64,000 nucleotides of DNA from Salticus scenicus. Taxonomy: Eukaryota; Arthropoda; Arachnida; Araneae; Salticidae. Location: NCBI GenBank assembly GCA_963930645.1, contig OZ005654.1, forward strand, positions 35,835,763 through 35,899,762. The letters are read 5' to 3'. The position numbers and the translations under genes were made by a program. Under the pieces are notes generated by a model. The model saw only the letters and a list, made by a program, of their open reading frames with translations. It made no database searches and was not told the origin of the DNA. The first letter of the stretch is position 1; each line of letters starts with the position of its first letter. Of this stretch, positions 26,501-39,422 are shown one piece after another.

Positions 26501-29500
26501 CTAAAACACCTGCATCAAAACCGAAGGTAGTACATTAGCTTCACACCGGTTAGCCACATACCACAGTTAATGGTAGTGTTTAAATTTGTGTTATGTAAAT
26601 ATTTGTATATAAATATTTGTACTTATTTGTAAATCTTGTAAATAATTCAATTACTTAATTTTGCAATCTGTATTGTTATTTTACTCTTATATGCAACTTA
26701 GTTTTTGTATTCTAGATTATATAGTTTGTTTAGTTTTCGCCTCCTAACCAAGGGTTGTACTGCCTGAGATGTGCAGTCCTTGGGAGGGGGCAATGTTAGG
26801 AATTCATAAATAATTGTAGTTATTATGTAATTTCATTGAAAGAGGCTTAGTCAGGTTATAAAACATTAGTTTTCACCATTTCTGTCTTTTTGGCAACTTT
26901 GAAAATCCTTATTAATTGATATACCAAATATATAAGCTCTATCTTGATTGGTTGGGAAGTTTTGGGAACAATTCCCCATTTTTCTACGCGGGTATTTAAG
27001 GAATTGCATCAGGCCAATTGAGTCGATTTCGCCAAGGCATTGATTGCTGCATAAAGAGCTCTGAGCCTGTTTGGATTACAGGCGATTGCTGTGTGATAAT
27101 GCTATGGTATAGTTGATGTTGTGAATTTGATGTTGTCAGCTGTTATTTAAGTTGTGTTTACTGGAAATCTGAAGTTGATGCTTGGTTTATAGACGTGTAA
27201 TCTTCTCGAATTTTCTGTAAATAAACTTTTATGCATCTGCAAGATTCACTTTTCATTCTCAGACAACTCACGAACCCCAAGTATGCAACAATATATTTTT
27301 CCAAAAAATGAACAGACCTCTGTACATCAAGTCTGTTTGTGTAAATAAATGTGTTTATAACTTCATAAGTAAGTTGTGATTGAGTTATACTTGTCTAATG
27401 GCTACTCCCCTCTTTAAAATTTTTTTTAGTTTTGACCTGTAATGTTATGTGGTGCTTAATGAAATGGAAATTTTGAAAATTATTTGTAGTACTTTAAATG
27501 GTAAAATAAAAAAAAAATTCTGCTTCAAATTTATCTTAATGTTTAGAAAGCATATTTTTACAACTGGATTATGTTAACCAGTTTATTTTCATTTGCAGGA
27601 TTTTGATTTCTGTTCAGGAAAGGGGCGTGCCTCTTTGAAATGGGAAACTGTAGCATTTGATGCTGCTCTTCAGTTTCTGAATTTTATATATACTGGAATC
27701 ATAGATATTAGAAGAAATTTGATGTCTGATTTATTTTATCTTGCAAACAAGTAAGTTTGGTGTAGATTAACTTGACTCGATTACCACAGTAGTCTTTTCT
27801 TTTTCTTCAAATTTTTATCTTAGGTAGTTCTTTAAATTATTTGTATTAAAATTTTAGTGAAAATGTTTAGAGTTTTATTTAAATAAACGTACTGATATTT
27901 AAAAAAGAAAAAAATAATAATAAAACAGTAATTGTATATTAAAATTTCGATTATGTATAAATTATATTTAATTGTGTGACTTAATACAAAAGACAAATAA
28001 ATAGTATAGTATCTGTTGTTAAGGAATGTACACAATTTGAATTGAAAAAACATGGAGTTTGAATAATATTTAAGAAAATAAAACAGAAAAATTTATAAAA
28101 TGAAATAAAATTTGAAATTCCAAAACATCTTGATGAAGTTCACCCATGCATGGTCTAAATTACTCTCTCAGAAATTCCTGAGCTCCAGGGTGCACACACA
28201 AACATACAGACACCTCTCTTTATTTATATAGATTAACTAGTATTCTTTTTCACTTGAAGTTAAAAAAAGATCATTCATTTTAATTGCCCATTACTTTTAT
28301 GAATAATAATACATAATAAAATTATTGTACATTGTGTTGAGTGATAAGCCATGAGAGCATTTTGTCATATGAAAACATGCGTGAAAAACCACCAAAAAAA
28401 AAAAGTAAATAATATACTTTCTATTCTTGTTTGTAACATTTTTACACCATTCAATCATTTTGTTGATGCCTTGGAAAAAAAAATGTTTAGGTATTGATTA
28501 AAAAAATTCATCAAACTAAACTCTCAATTCAATATCATTATTGAATGGTATCTTGCATAAAACGATTGAAAGAGATGAAAATTTGATTGGTCCAGGTCTG
28601 GAAGAGTATGAGGTAGCTCCTATTTGCGTCTCTGGTCCTGTTGGTAATATGAAGCAGTGTATTAAAACCAGTTAACATTTAAAATGAGATAAAGAATACA
28701 AAAATTTAAAACTTTAAAAATACATTTTAATTCAAAACATTAAAACACACGACAGATGTTTTGGCTAGAACACTAGCCCTCCTGAGTGTCAAACATACAA
28801 GCACAACATTACAAAAATTCATAATACATCATAGCAAGATTAAATATTCAGGAGGAATAGCTTTAGTCTCGTTGAAGGCAGAATGTTGCAGGGTATTGTA
28901 GTGTTGCAGAAGAATGCTATTTATTGGTCATTATTGCTTAATTATTTCATTGAGTTGGTGCAATTTTTGAATGTAAAGCTCTGCATTGAGTATTTGGTTC
29001 CACTCAAAAAGTTTGTAATAAATTATGTCTTCCCAGTTCTACACTGTTAAAAAAATGCAACTTTGCAGCCAGAAATTCTCTGTAATTACAGAAAAATATG
29101 GCGGTAGTTTCAAGCACTGATCTTTCTCCATACATAGCACATACCTCATGAGCAGCTTTGATAACCTTAATACCTCGATTAAATACAAAAAACAAAAGGT
29201 GTTGAAAGGGTTCATTTTTAACCGCTTCACATTCTATTTTAATGATCTGAAAGTGGAAAAAAAAAAAAAAAAAAAGAAATAACAGTGAAAACTTAAACAC
29301 ATAGAGCCATCAATTTTCTTTTAAAATACATAATATCTCAAGTCAATTTTATATATTGCTCTTTTTTTTTTTTTTTTTTTTTCCTTCTATAAAGTTACAT
29401 TGATTTATCTTTTGTACTTACAGATATGAAGTACTTGATCTCCAGGCTTTGTTACATGCTAAGAATAATGACGACACCATGTCTGAAATGGATACAAATA

Positions 29501-32500
29501 AAAAAATTCTTAGTAATAATTTATTTTATTTCTTATTTTTTAATAGTGGTTAAAATAATCCTTAATTATTACACCATCATTTTAACTTAAGATTTGTAGT
29601 TTTATTTACTTTTTATTTTTTACCAGTATATGAAGTGTAATTTTTTATACATTGTGGTTTATGGAATTAACTATTTAAAGTTCATTTTAATATTCTTAAA
29701 TTGATTTAAAAATAAATAAATAAATAAATAAATACAAATAAAAATTTTGTATTGCAAGTTTACTAATTATATTTATTTTACAGGGATACACAAAAGAGTT
29801 TGGTTACTTTATGCTCTATTAAACACCATATAACTTGGAAAGAAACTCTCAAACATCCTATTATGATTTTCCTTTTTCTTTATTTTATGACTTACCTCAC
29901 TTAAATTTATTTAATCAACCATTAATTACTAAATGTTTAGAGCGTCGACTCTAGATTTTTTTTTCATAAAAATAGTACTAAAAATTCGTAAGTGCTTTAT
30001 TCATATGCAATATATATTGTATAATCCAGTTCTCTACTCCATTGTAACAATGCATGGACATTATTTTATGTAAATTAAAAACCAGTTTAATTTTATGTTG
30101 ATGTATGTATTTGTAATAAAAGAGTATATTGAAAAATAAGATTTTCATTAAATTACCTTCATAAAACAGTATATACCAGCTAAAACAAAAATCTATCAAA
30201 AAAGAGAAATTTTCTCTGGTTTTTTTTTAGATAATGTCTTCATATGCTTTTCTGCCTTTTTTTTTCTGAAAAAGTTTTATATATCCTTTTTTTTTTTCTT
30301 TTTCTCCGTTTGAGTAAATTTAGAATTTAGAAAATTAAGAAAATAAGGTTAAGCAAGCTATAATTTAATGATAATAATCATAATAATAATTGCTTTATTT
30401 TATCTTAAAATGTGTCACATTCTAAATCCAATCGTGATTTTATTTATTATTTTCAGAAAGAGAAGATTGTTCTCCTCCATCATCCTATCACACTGAAACA
30501 ATTGGAACAGAAAATGTTTGTGAATCCCAAGAGAATATGGATTTGGAAATAGTGTACAACTGTATTAATTCCAGTCTTAAACCTTCACAAGCAACCGGCA
30601 CTCAGTCATCTATTTTAAATGACACTACTCCTTCCAGATGCACATATGAATCAGTAGCACGAATCAATAATGATATTCCATGTAAACTGGTAGATGATGG
30701 TGAATGTACTACAGTTTTTGATTGTTCTAAAGAAACTCCTGTCTGTGATAATAATTTTTCACCAAGAAGTAATAGTTCTGTATCACCTATGATATTTGAT
30801 GTTAATGACAGTGAAGGTGAAGCAGATAATCTGTCTTTAGAAAAAACTCACGTCACTGATAATTTTTCTCCCAAAAATAATCGTTGTACATCACCTGTGA
30901 TATTTGATGTTAATGATAGTGATAGTGAGGCAGATAATCATTCTCTAGAAAAAACTCCTGTCTGTGATAATTTTACTCCCAAAAAAGATGATTGTAAATC
31001 ACCTGTAATATTTGACATTGATGATGATGAAACTAATACAGGTAAATTCTCTGATGATGAAACAACTGAATGCATATTAAATTATTCTCAAAAACCTGCT
31101 TTGAGACCTTGTAATATAGATGCAGATGTATTAGATTTGAATATTGTAGAAAGTAATACAAATAATCTCTCTTGTAATGAAACAACTGAATGTATGATAA
31201 ATTATTCTCAAAAACCTGCTTTGGGACCTTGTATTGTTGATGGAGATCCATTAGATCTGAATACTGTAGAAAGTAATAGTTCTAATGATTCTGTTAAATT
31301 CTTAGAATCAAATATTGTACATAATAGTAGCATACACAATACTCCAGAAAAGATTCAAAAACTTACATCACTTTCTCCTAAATGTTCAGAAATGAACAGT
31401 TTTTCACCTAAATTAAAAAATTCATCTCAGAATTCACCTACATTTTATCAAGACAGATATGGAAAAAGAATAATGTGTAATGGAAGCTCTACAGAAACTC
31501 TTAGAAAGGAATTTACTGAATTAAAATCATCACCGGTTCTATGTTCTCAAGCATCTGGTGAAAAAACATATGATCAAACCCCTGATAAATGTAATACTCC
31601 TCTTAAAAACACCTGTGTTGAACTAGAATCACCAGTTACATTGTATTCTCAAAGACTGCTTTTAAATTTTCATTACAACTCAGAAAATAAAACTCTGAAT
31701 GTTTCTAAAGAAAAAAATGATTCAAAATGTTTTAATAGTGATTTGCTTGTTAATAAAAGTTTGACAAAGGAATCATTTGAAAATGTGAATTTGATTAAAA
31801 CTGAAAAAGCACCTGATATTTTATTTTCAGAAGAACACAATAGGAATATCTCCAAGCTATCCAGTAGAAGTTCATCATCACATAGCGATCCACTTTCTGG
31901 TATAAAATCAGATGATAATGTTTTACTGATGTCTCCTGTTAGAAATTCTGCTTGCCCCGAAGTTGTCATTAGTGATTCTAATAGTGATTCGGAATCACAA
32001 GTTCCCTGTGAAAAATCCCCATTTCATCATAATTTTATGAGTTTTTCCCAAAATAACATTAAATATGATATTAATGATTTAAATAATTCATCTCTGCCTT
32101 CTATTAAAAATTTGGAAGCAGATGCAGACTTTGATTCCTTTCATTATTTTAATCATGAAATTTCTTCTCCTGGTGATCACCTTCAGATTGTAAATGACTC
32201 AAAATATGCTGAAGAAAAATCAAGCTCTCTGAATGAAAGTAAAAGGCAGGCTTCCGAAGGCCCTAAAATTACACAAAAAGAACAAGTTCCAGATTACTCC
32301 CAGTCTTCTAAAGTTCCAGTGCATTTAGAAAAAGAAAAAAAGGGAAAAACAGGTTAGTTTTCACTTTTTTGTAAAATTATTAAATTTATTTTCCATTTTG
32401 AAAATAATTTTCAAAAGATTTAAAAACAAAATTACTAAAACTAGAGTCTAGTTGGAGAAATTGTTTCATCAATCAATAAACTGAATAATCAAATCATCTG

Positions 32501-35500
32501 TGTATTGCACCTTGCAACATATTTTTATATTGCTGTGTGCTTGCTCATGTGACAACATGAGTTCCATTCTATAACATAAATATATGTATAAGTTTTTTTT
32601 TTTTTTTTTTTAATTGATGTTATATTCATGATATAGACCTTCCCATCCCTTTCAGCAATTTAAGCAAAACTTTGAAAATTCATAATTCATCGCAAAATGT
32701 AGCAATATAGAGGTATTTTAAGTTCACTCCATAAATTTTTAAACCATGGTCTACTTCTGTGTGCATATAACTATTTTCTTGTACTTGAGTAAATTTAAAC
32801 TTACTTAATTTAGATTTAGCTTTAAAATCTCACTGATTATCTTTAATTATTACAGTGTATAGAAATTTTTGATTCTTAAATTTATTCAAAACTTTCTCTA
32901 AAAAATATGAAGACTATCTATAATAATAAAAGAAGATGTTTGTCTGCCTGTCTGTCTGTGCATCTATACGTTCAGCCCCTACTGAACGCAGAAGTATAAA
33001 ATTTGACATACGGGTGCTCAGAAGCCTTCCCGAGTTGATAGTGAAAACAGAATTTAAAAATTTTAATTAGTTCCGAAGATATTAATTAGAACGTCGACCA
33101 ATGCCTAATTAAAAAGCGAGCGGATCGTAATTTTCGCCCTTCAGCGTGTTCCTCAAAAGAGAAAGCACAAAGAGAAAAATTTCGCGGGTTTTTCTAAAGC
33201 GATCGCTTCTGATCTGTTGGAAATATCGAAAATACACCTGTACCACGAGAAAGAGCATTTATTACCGATTCTTACGGTACAATTTTTTTAAAAAAATACG
33301 GATTTTTTATATTTTTAAAAAAAGTTTTAAAAAAGGGTCGAAAATTTCTCTTTTTCTCGATTGTCTTTTTTGAAATGCCCTGTACGACCGAGTAACTGTT
33401 CCATTTCTTAACAACTGGTATATTTGGAAAGGACATTTAATCCTCTTTCGAACCATATAAACATTTTTACAAAATACAGATTAGCGATCCATATTTTTAG
33501 ATTTTACGAAACATCGATTTTTTCACAAAACATTTTATAACTCAAAAGTGTTTAGAGATAAATCATTTTTTTTTTTTTTTTTTTTTTTTTGTATATAGAT
33601 CTCGCTTCAACAATTGAATACCCAAAAGATTGAGAGAAAATTTCAAAAACTGAATGAGTTATAATTTTTTTAATTTTCAGTATCGCGGCAGTTTTCGATG
33701 AAATTCTGAATCGACATTTCTGAAACTCTTGCAACTGGCCTTGACAGAGAAGAGAGAATAAGATTCTTCAGTGCCAGGTGCTAGAGGTCGGAAAAAAGTT
33801 TTTCGCCCACGTGACAAAGTATACTGGAAATAAAAAAAGCAGTTTTTGAATTTTTTCAATTTAAAATCAATCAAAAGCAGAACTTCGAAATTGCCCGTCA
33901 TTATGGCTCACCTGTATGCAGTTAAAAAATCTAAAGTATAGCTTTAAAAATAAAATAAATAGACATATTATATTTATTTAAATTCATTTTTATTTCATCT
34001 GTTAATGACACCATTCACCAATTTCATCTGTTAATGAGTTACTTTTAACAGAATAATATTGATTTTTTTCCCCTTTTTTTTATGAATTCGGTTGTAAGAA
34101 AGCAGTTTTGTAATTCTTAAATTTTAGATGGATTTCAATAGAAATCGTTAATCGCCCTTGATAGATTAGCCATTTTGAGTCTAAAATATATCATAGATAT
34201 TCATTATTGTAATACATAATACATCATTCAAAAGATATTTTAAAGTATTTTTATTGCAGGCTATTAAAATGATATAAGCCGTTCAAATTCTGTACGAAAC
34301 TTTCAGAGAAAACTACGGAAAAACCAGAAAATTTTTATCCTTTTATATTTTACAGAGTTTCAAATTCAGATTTTCGCTCACATTTCATTCTAATTTTTTT
34401 TAACGATATATAGCCCGGAATTAAGCAAGTTTTGGAGAAAACCACAGATAAGTCAGACACAAATCTTTTTAAAAAATGTTATACGGTGCCGCAGGCGTCA
34501 CCGAGCGGGACTTAGCTAAAGTCAGAAATTTGAAAAATCATAACATGGTGAGCGAAGAGACTGTTTCAGATATTGAAAAGGGAAGAGGGCGCCGAAGGCA
34601 CTACCGCACGGGAATTTACTGCGCTTTCAATAAGCTATTTTCATGATATATCGATAAGCTGTTATTAGACCTGAAACGGAAAAAGGCGCCGCAGCGCGCC
34701 ACCGAGCGGGAGTTTCGTAAAGTCGGATTTTTCAGGGATCGCGAACCAGCTGGTCGCCAAAGGCGGCTAGTAGATAATAAAATAGTATGAAGACTATAAA
34801 TAATAAGACTTAAGTTTTTCTTCCATGTCTTCATTAGTCCTCTTACTTATTCTGGTAGCATTCTGACTGACATTTCGAGCTACAGGTGGCTTGTAGTGTA
34901 AATTAAAAAAAAACACCCTATATGTGATGGAAATCACAAAAATAAATTTACTGTTTTATATGATTTATTTTTTTTTATTTGTCCTATAATGATGAAAGTC
35001 AATTAATAAATGAAAGTTGTGTCAATCATAGAACGTATTTTGTTCATTGTCAGTTATTATAGCCACTTGTGATTTACATAAGTTTAGGTTTAAAGAAGTT
35101 TGTTTTCTGTTTATTTTAGCTACTCCATGTTATAAACCAGAAGTTGTGCAACCTCAATTTCAGTTCTCTGATTCACCTGTAACTCCACTGCCAGATTATA
35201 AAAGTATGATGACACCAGAGATTAAGCAAGCTTTAAAAAGAATTGGAGTAAAGGCTCTTCCTCGCAAGAAAGCTGTTGCGATATTATCACATGTGTATAA
35301 TGAAACCCATCCATGTAAGATTTACTTATATAATATGTATAAATTTGAATGAGCTTTCATTTTTGCACATGTATTATTTTCTGTGTGCATTATTCGTATG
35401 GATTATTTATTTATTTATTTTATGGCATTAGAATTTAGAATTAAAAAAATGTATTACCTTATATTTTACTACTAACATTCAAAATTTATTTATTTAATAA

Positions 35501-35519
35501 TGGCAAAATTATAAGCATT

Positions 35520-35559
<40 letters not shown>

Positions 35560-38464
35560 AATTTAGAAAAACATCAGTATACAGTGAGCTTGATTTTAAT
35601 TAATTTTTAAAGTTGTTTGATGTAAATATTAAGTCATACAATTTATACAATCTTTATTTAATTATTTATTTATTTTTCAATTTCTATATTGCATTTTTGT
35701 GATGTAATTTATCTTTTGTTTACAGTTATGTACTTTATGTATTTTTTTAGAAGTATGTATGATTATTTAGCATAAAACTTTTATTTAATTCTATGTAGTT
35801 ATCTTGCTTCTATAATTAAAATATTGGCAATTTATGAAAAAATATTTTTCAGCAATTTTTAGAAGGTAGTAAAAATGCAGCTTGTCATATTGCCAATAGT
35901 TTTGTAGATTATTTTTGCTTTAATAATGAAAATTAAATAAATTCTGTGTTTTATTTTAAGATTGCTATTAGATTATTTTTCAATTCTTTGGATTAACTTT
36001 AAATAAAAGGCAAATTATTTTACAGTAAGTACAGTCAATTAACCACTGGTAATAAAAAAAATTTAATATGTTAAAAAAAAACTAAAACTATATGCATTTT
36101 CTTGTATTACAATTTTACTCTTCATTATTTACCTATTACCATTGCAAAAATGAAGAAATACATTTTTACTTACCTCACAGACTTTCTTAGCTACGTATGT
36201 CATTCTCTCATCTTCATATTTAAAAAAACTAAAATTATATGCATTTTCTTGTATCACATTTTTATTCTTCATTATTTACCTATTATCATTGCAAAAATGA
36301 AGAAATACATTTTTGCCAACCTCTTTGGCTTCCTTAACTACCTATCTGTCATTCTCTCACCTACAGTCTACTATTCTATGCTTGCACCATTTCTTTCTTC
36401 AATATATGTTCAGATATGTTATGATTTCTATTGTTGCTCCATTATAGCTATGTTTCTGGTTATTATAATTTGATAGTTTTCTTACTTTATCAAAAAAAAA
36501 TAGCTATTTCTTCTGTTTCAGCAAGCTTTGAAAGTGCAATGTTGGTCCTATTATATTTCTATTGTACTTATGTTCTGTTATTGTTTTGTTGATTTTCCTT
36601 TTGGTAATTCCTATATAGTATCTTTTAACGATTTTCTGCATTTTATATTCTATTCTACAAGGATGCAGAAATTGTTAAACCTCTAAAATTTTCTCCAAAC
36701 ACATTCTAAATTTCTTCAACACAAGAATCTATTATGTTTTACGAAGCCATATTTATACGTGTTTAAGGAAGAAAGTACAGACAGTAACATAAGAATGCAG
36801 CTATTAATTTATTTTATTTTAATTTTATATATATAAAAAAACATATATTATTAATTCTAATTCTAAAAATGCTATTGCGTTATCTGTATATTAAAATTAA
36901 ACTTATTTAAATAATAAGTGATAAATTACTCATAAAAAAAAAAAAAAAAAACTTGGTACAGTCTATCAGTAACATTTGATATTTTGAATATTTTGAATTG
37001 AATTATTTTAGAAGAAAAAAAAAAAAAAAAAAAAAACATGCTGGATTTATTTTACAAGCATAGAAAGTGCATATTTTTAACAGATTGTTATTTCCTCTTT
37101 CATTTTTATTTTTCATTACTAAGAAATTTTTCAAACTTTTTCAATCAGCTGAAATTCTCAAAAACTTCATTCGCAGGTTGAAATGTGTTTTGCATATAAT
37201 CCTGTCCTTTCAGTCGGTTCGATTTAATCTCTATCTGTTTTGATTCCTTGGTAAATATCGGAACTTGTTTTGATACGAAAATTGGTGTTATTTTTTTGGA
37301 CCTTTCTTCTATAAATTACTTGTTGCTCTTCCATACAATATAATATTGATGGTGTATTTCTTTATTTGTTTTTCTCTAGCGTGGTTCTATTCTGTTTAAG
37401 ATTTTGATTCAGTTTTTATATAATTTTTTAAAAATATTTTGTCTATATTATTATTTTTTTTTTTTTTTTTAAGAGTTAACCTCTTCGCTTCAGAGGTCCA
37501 CATATGTGGACCTCTATTCTTTCCTTTATAAAATCTATACCATTTAATATTTTTATATTTTGATTAAACTAATAAAAAGCTGAATAAATTGGCTTTTAAA
37601 AGATACTGGTATGTGGCAGCATGAAGCTAAATTTATTTCTGAAATATAATGTTATTTTGTCAGTTTTCGTAAAACGACTTCACGAAGAAAAGTACGCAAT
37701 TTTCATAATTATTTATTAAGTACTAACTTAGACATTTGCCAGAATAAAAAGAAAACTAATATTGATTGATTTATTTAAGGGCATCAAATTTTTAATTGTG
37801 TTACAGTTAGGAAGATTTATGTAACTTAATGATTTAGAGTTTAGTTGTTTAAAGCCATACATTTGTATCGTATATTACTAACCCCCTAAATTATAAATGT
37901 AAGAAAATTATACTTTTTTGTAATGTACAATGTGAACGTATATGTCTAAAAGCCTTCAAGTGTAACTTATGTTGTTATTATAGCTTCGGATCCAAAGAGG
38001 TTATTAAAAGGAACACCAACAAAAGAAAAAAAAAAATGCAAGCAGAGATAGAAAATGTAACAGAACTAACACTGCCCTTCTAAAACTTGCTGGAAAACAT
38101 AAAATAAATTTAAGTTTTGATATGGTAAGAAAATTATTGAATTGCGATAGCTGGTAATGAGGACTAACAGAAATAAAAATAAAAATATATAACATCCAAA
38201 TACATGTATTCAAATGAAACAGTGTTTACAAAACAGGAAATAACAACCATGCTGAGGAAAAACATGGCACAGATGACTCATAATGAATGGAATATAAAAA
38301 AGAAAATAATTTAGTAGGACATTATGTAAAATATAAGACAAAAAGAGTTATTTAAAAATTGCTCAAAAACAAAATTTTATAACTAAAATCATTGAAAGTT
38401 AGTATTATTTTAATAAATATTAAGTTATAAAGACTTTAAATTTTTTTTTAATATCTAAAACTAA

Positions 38465-38498
<34 letters not shown>

Positions 38499-39391
38499 AT
38501 TTAATGATACAGATGTTGCCTTGAATTTCTATATTAATTTATAAATTGAATTTATTTTTTAAATCTTATAAATCGTATTAATTCTAAGAATATATATGTT
38601 CATAATTTTCTAGTAATTGATGCAGAAACAAATGAAGAAAGAAGGTCAGACCCATCTGAAATACCATCAAATAAAGTAGAAAAAACTATTAAATCTAAAA
38701 AAAGGAAACAGAATACACAAAATATAGAAAAACCTGTGAAAAAACAGCAAAAAGAAAATAACTCTGAAAAAGTTCTATTGGCTTCCCCAGAGAGTGATGA
38801 AAGCAGTTCAGAAAATCCAGAATGGTAAATAAAGATATGAATTTTTACTTTTCTTTTACACCTTTCTTTCTTTTTTTTTCCTTTTAAGAAAAACATTTGT
38901 AGAAAGAAATTTCAAATTACAGTGTATTTTTATACATTACTTTTAAGCAGGATGCAGTTTTAATGAGTTCTTTCTTTATGTGAAATGTTTCACTCTCAGA
39001 TATTCTCATTCATTTTTTTTTTTTTTTTTTTTTTTTCTTATGGGATTTTTTTTTTTCTATCATTGCTTTATCTTTAATAAAATTTACTCATTAGGGGAAA
39101 AAAAAAGCAAAATACAATTTCATTTTAATATCTTTTTATTAAAACAATTTTAATTTATTTTTTATTTATTTGTTTATTTATTTTTTTTAATAGTTAATTA
39201 AAAAAAAAAAAAAAAAAGTAAGAAAGAAAGATAAACACATACAAACAAAGAATGTAAAATAGCTCATGAGGTTTTTTTTTTTTTTTAATTTATAACTGAA
39301 TTTAATGGAAATATTATTATATAAATGGGTTTTCCTAAAAACTTTGTATTTTATATTTTATATCCATAACCATGACTCTGTTGGTATATTT

Positions 39392-39422
<31 letters not shown>

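Larger units (their letters stand above)
20522..27598. other. SLX4 intron 8
   Basis: Holds the hammerhead-like motif at 20857, repeat copy B, and the Gypsy remnant with its nested insert. 21240-22460 shows no recognisable content. Confidence 0.8.
35315..38613. other. SLX4 intron 12
   Basis: Poly-A tract near 35524, the 147-base tandem duplication, and the piggyBac-like element. The rest is not recognised. Confidence 0.75.

Noticed and set aside
30537..32357. A stand-alone 606-residue protein gene
   Set aside because: The frame stays open upstream to a good acceptor (TTTTCAG at 30450-30456) and ends at a donor before its TAG. Phases fit SLX4 exons 10 and 12, so it is one exon.
35047..35352. 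A 101-residue gene containing the SAP-like block
   Set aside because: Its ATG lies in intron sequence before the acceptor at 35119; the block belongs to SLX4 exon 12.
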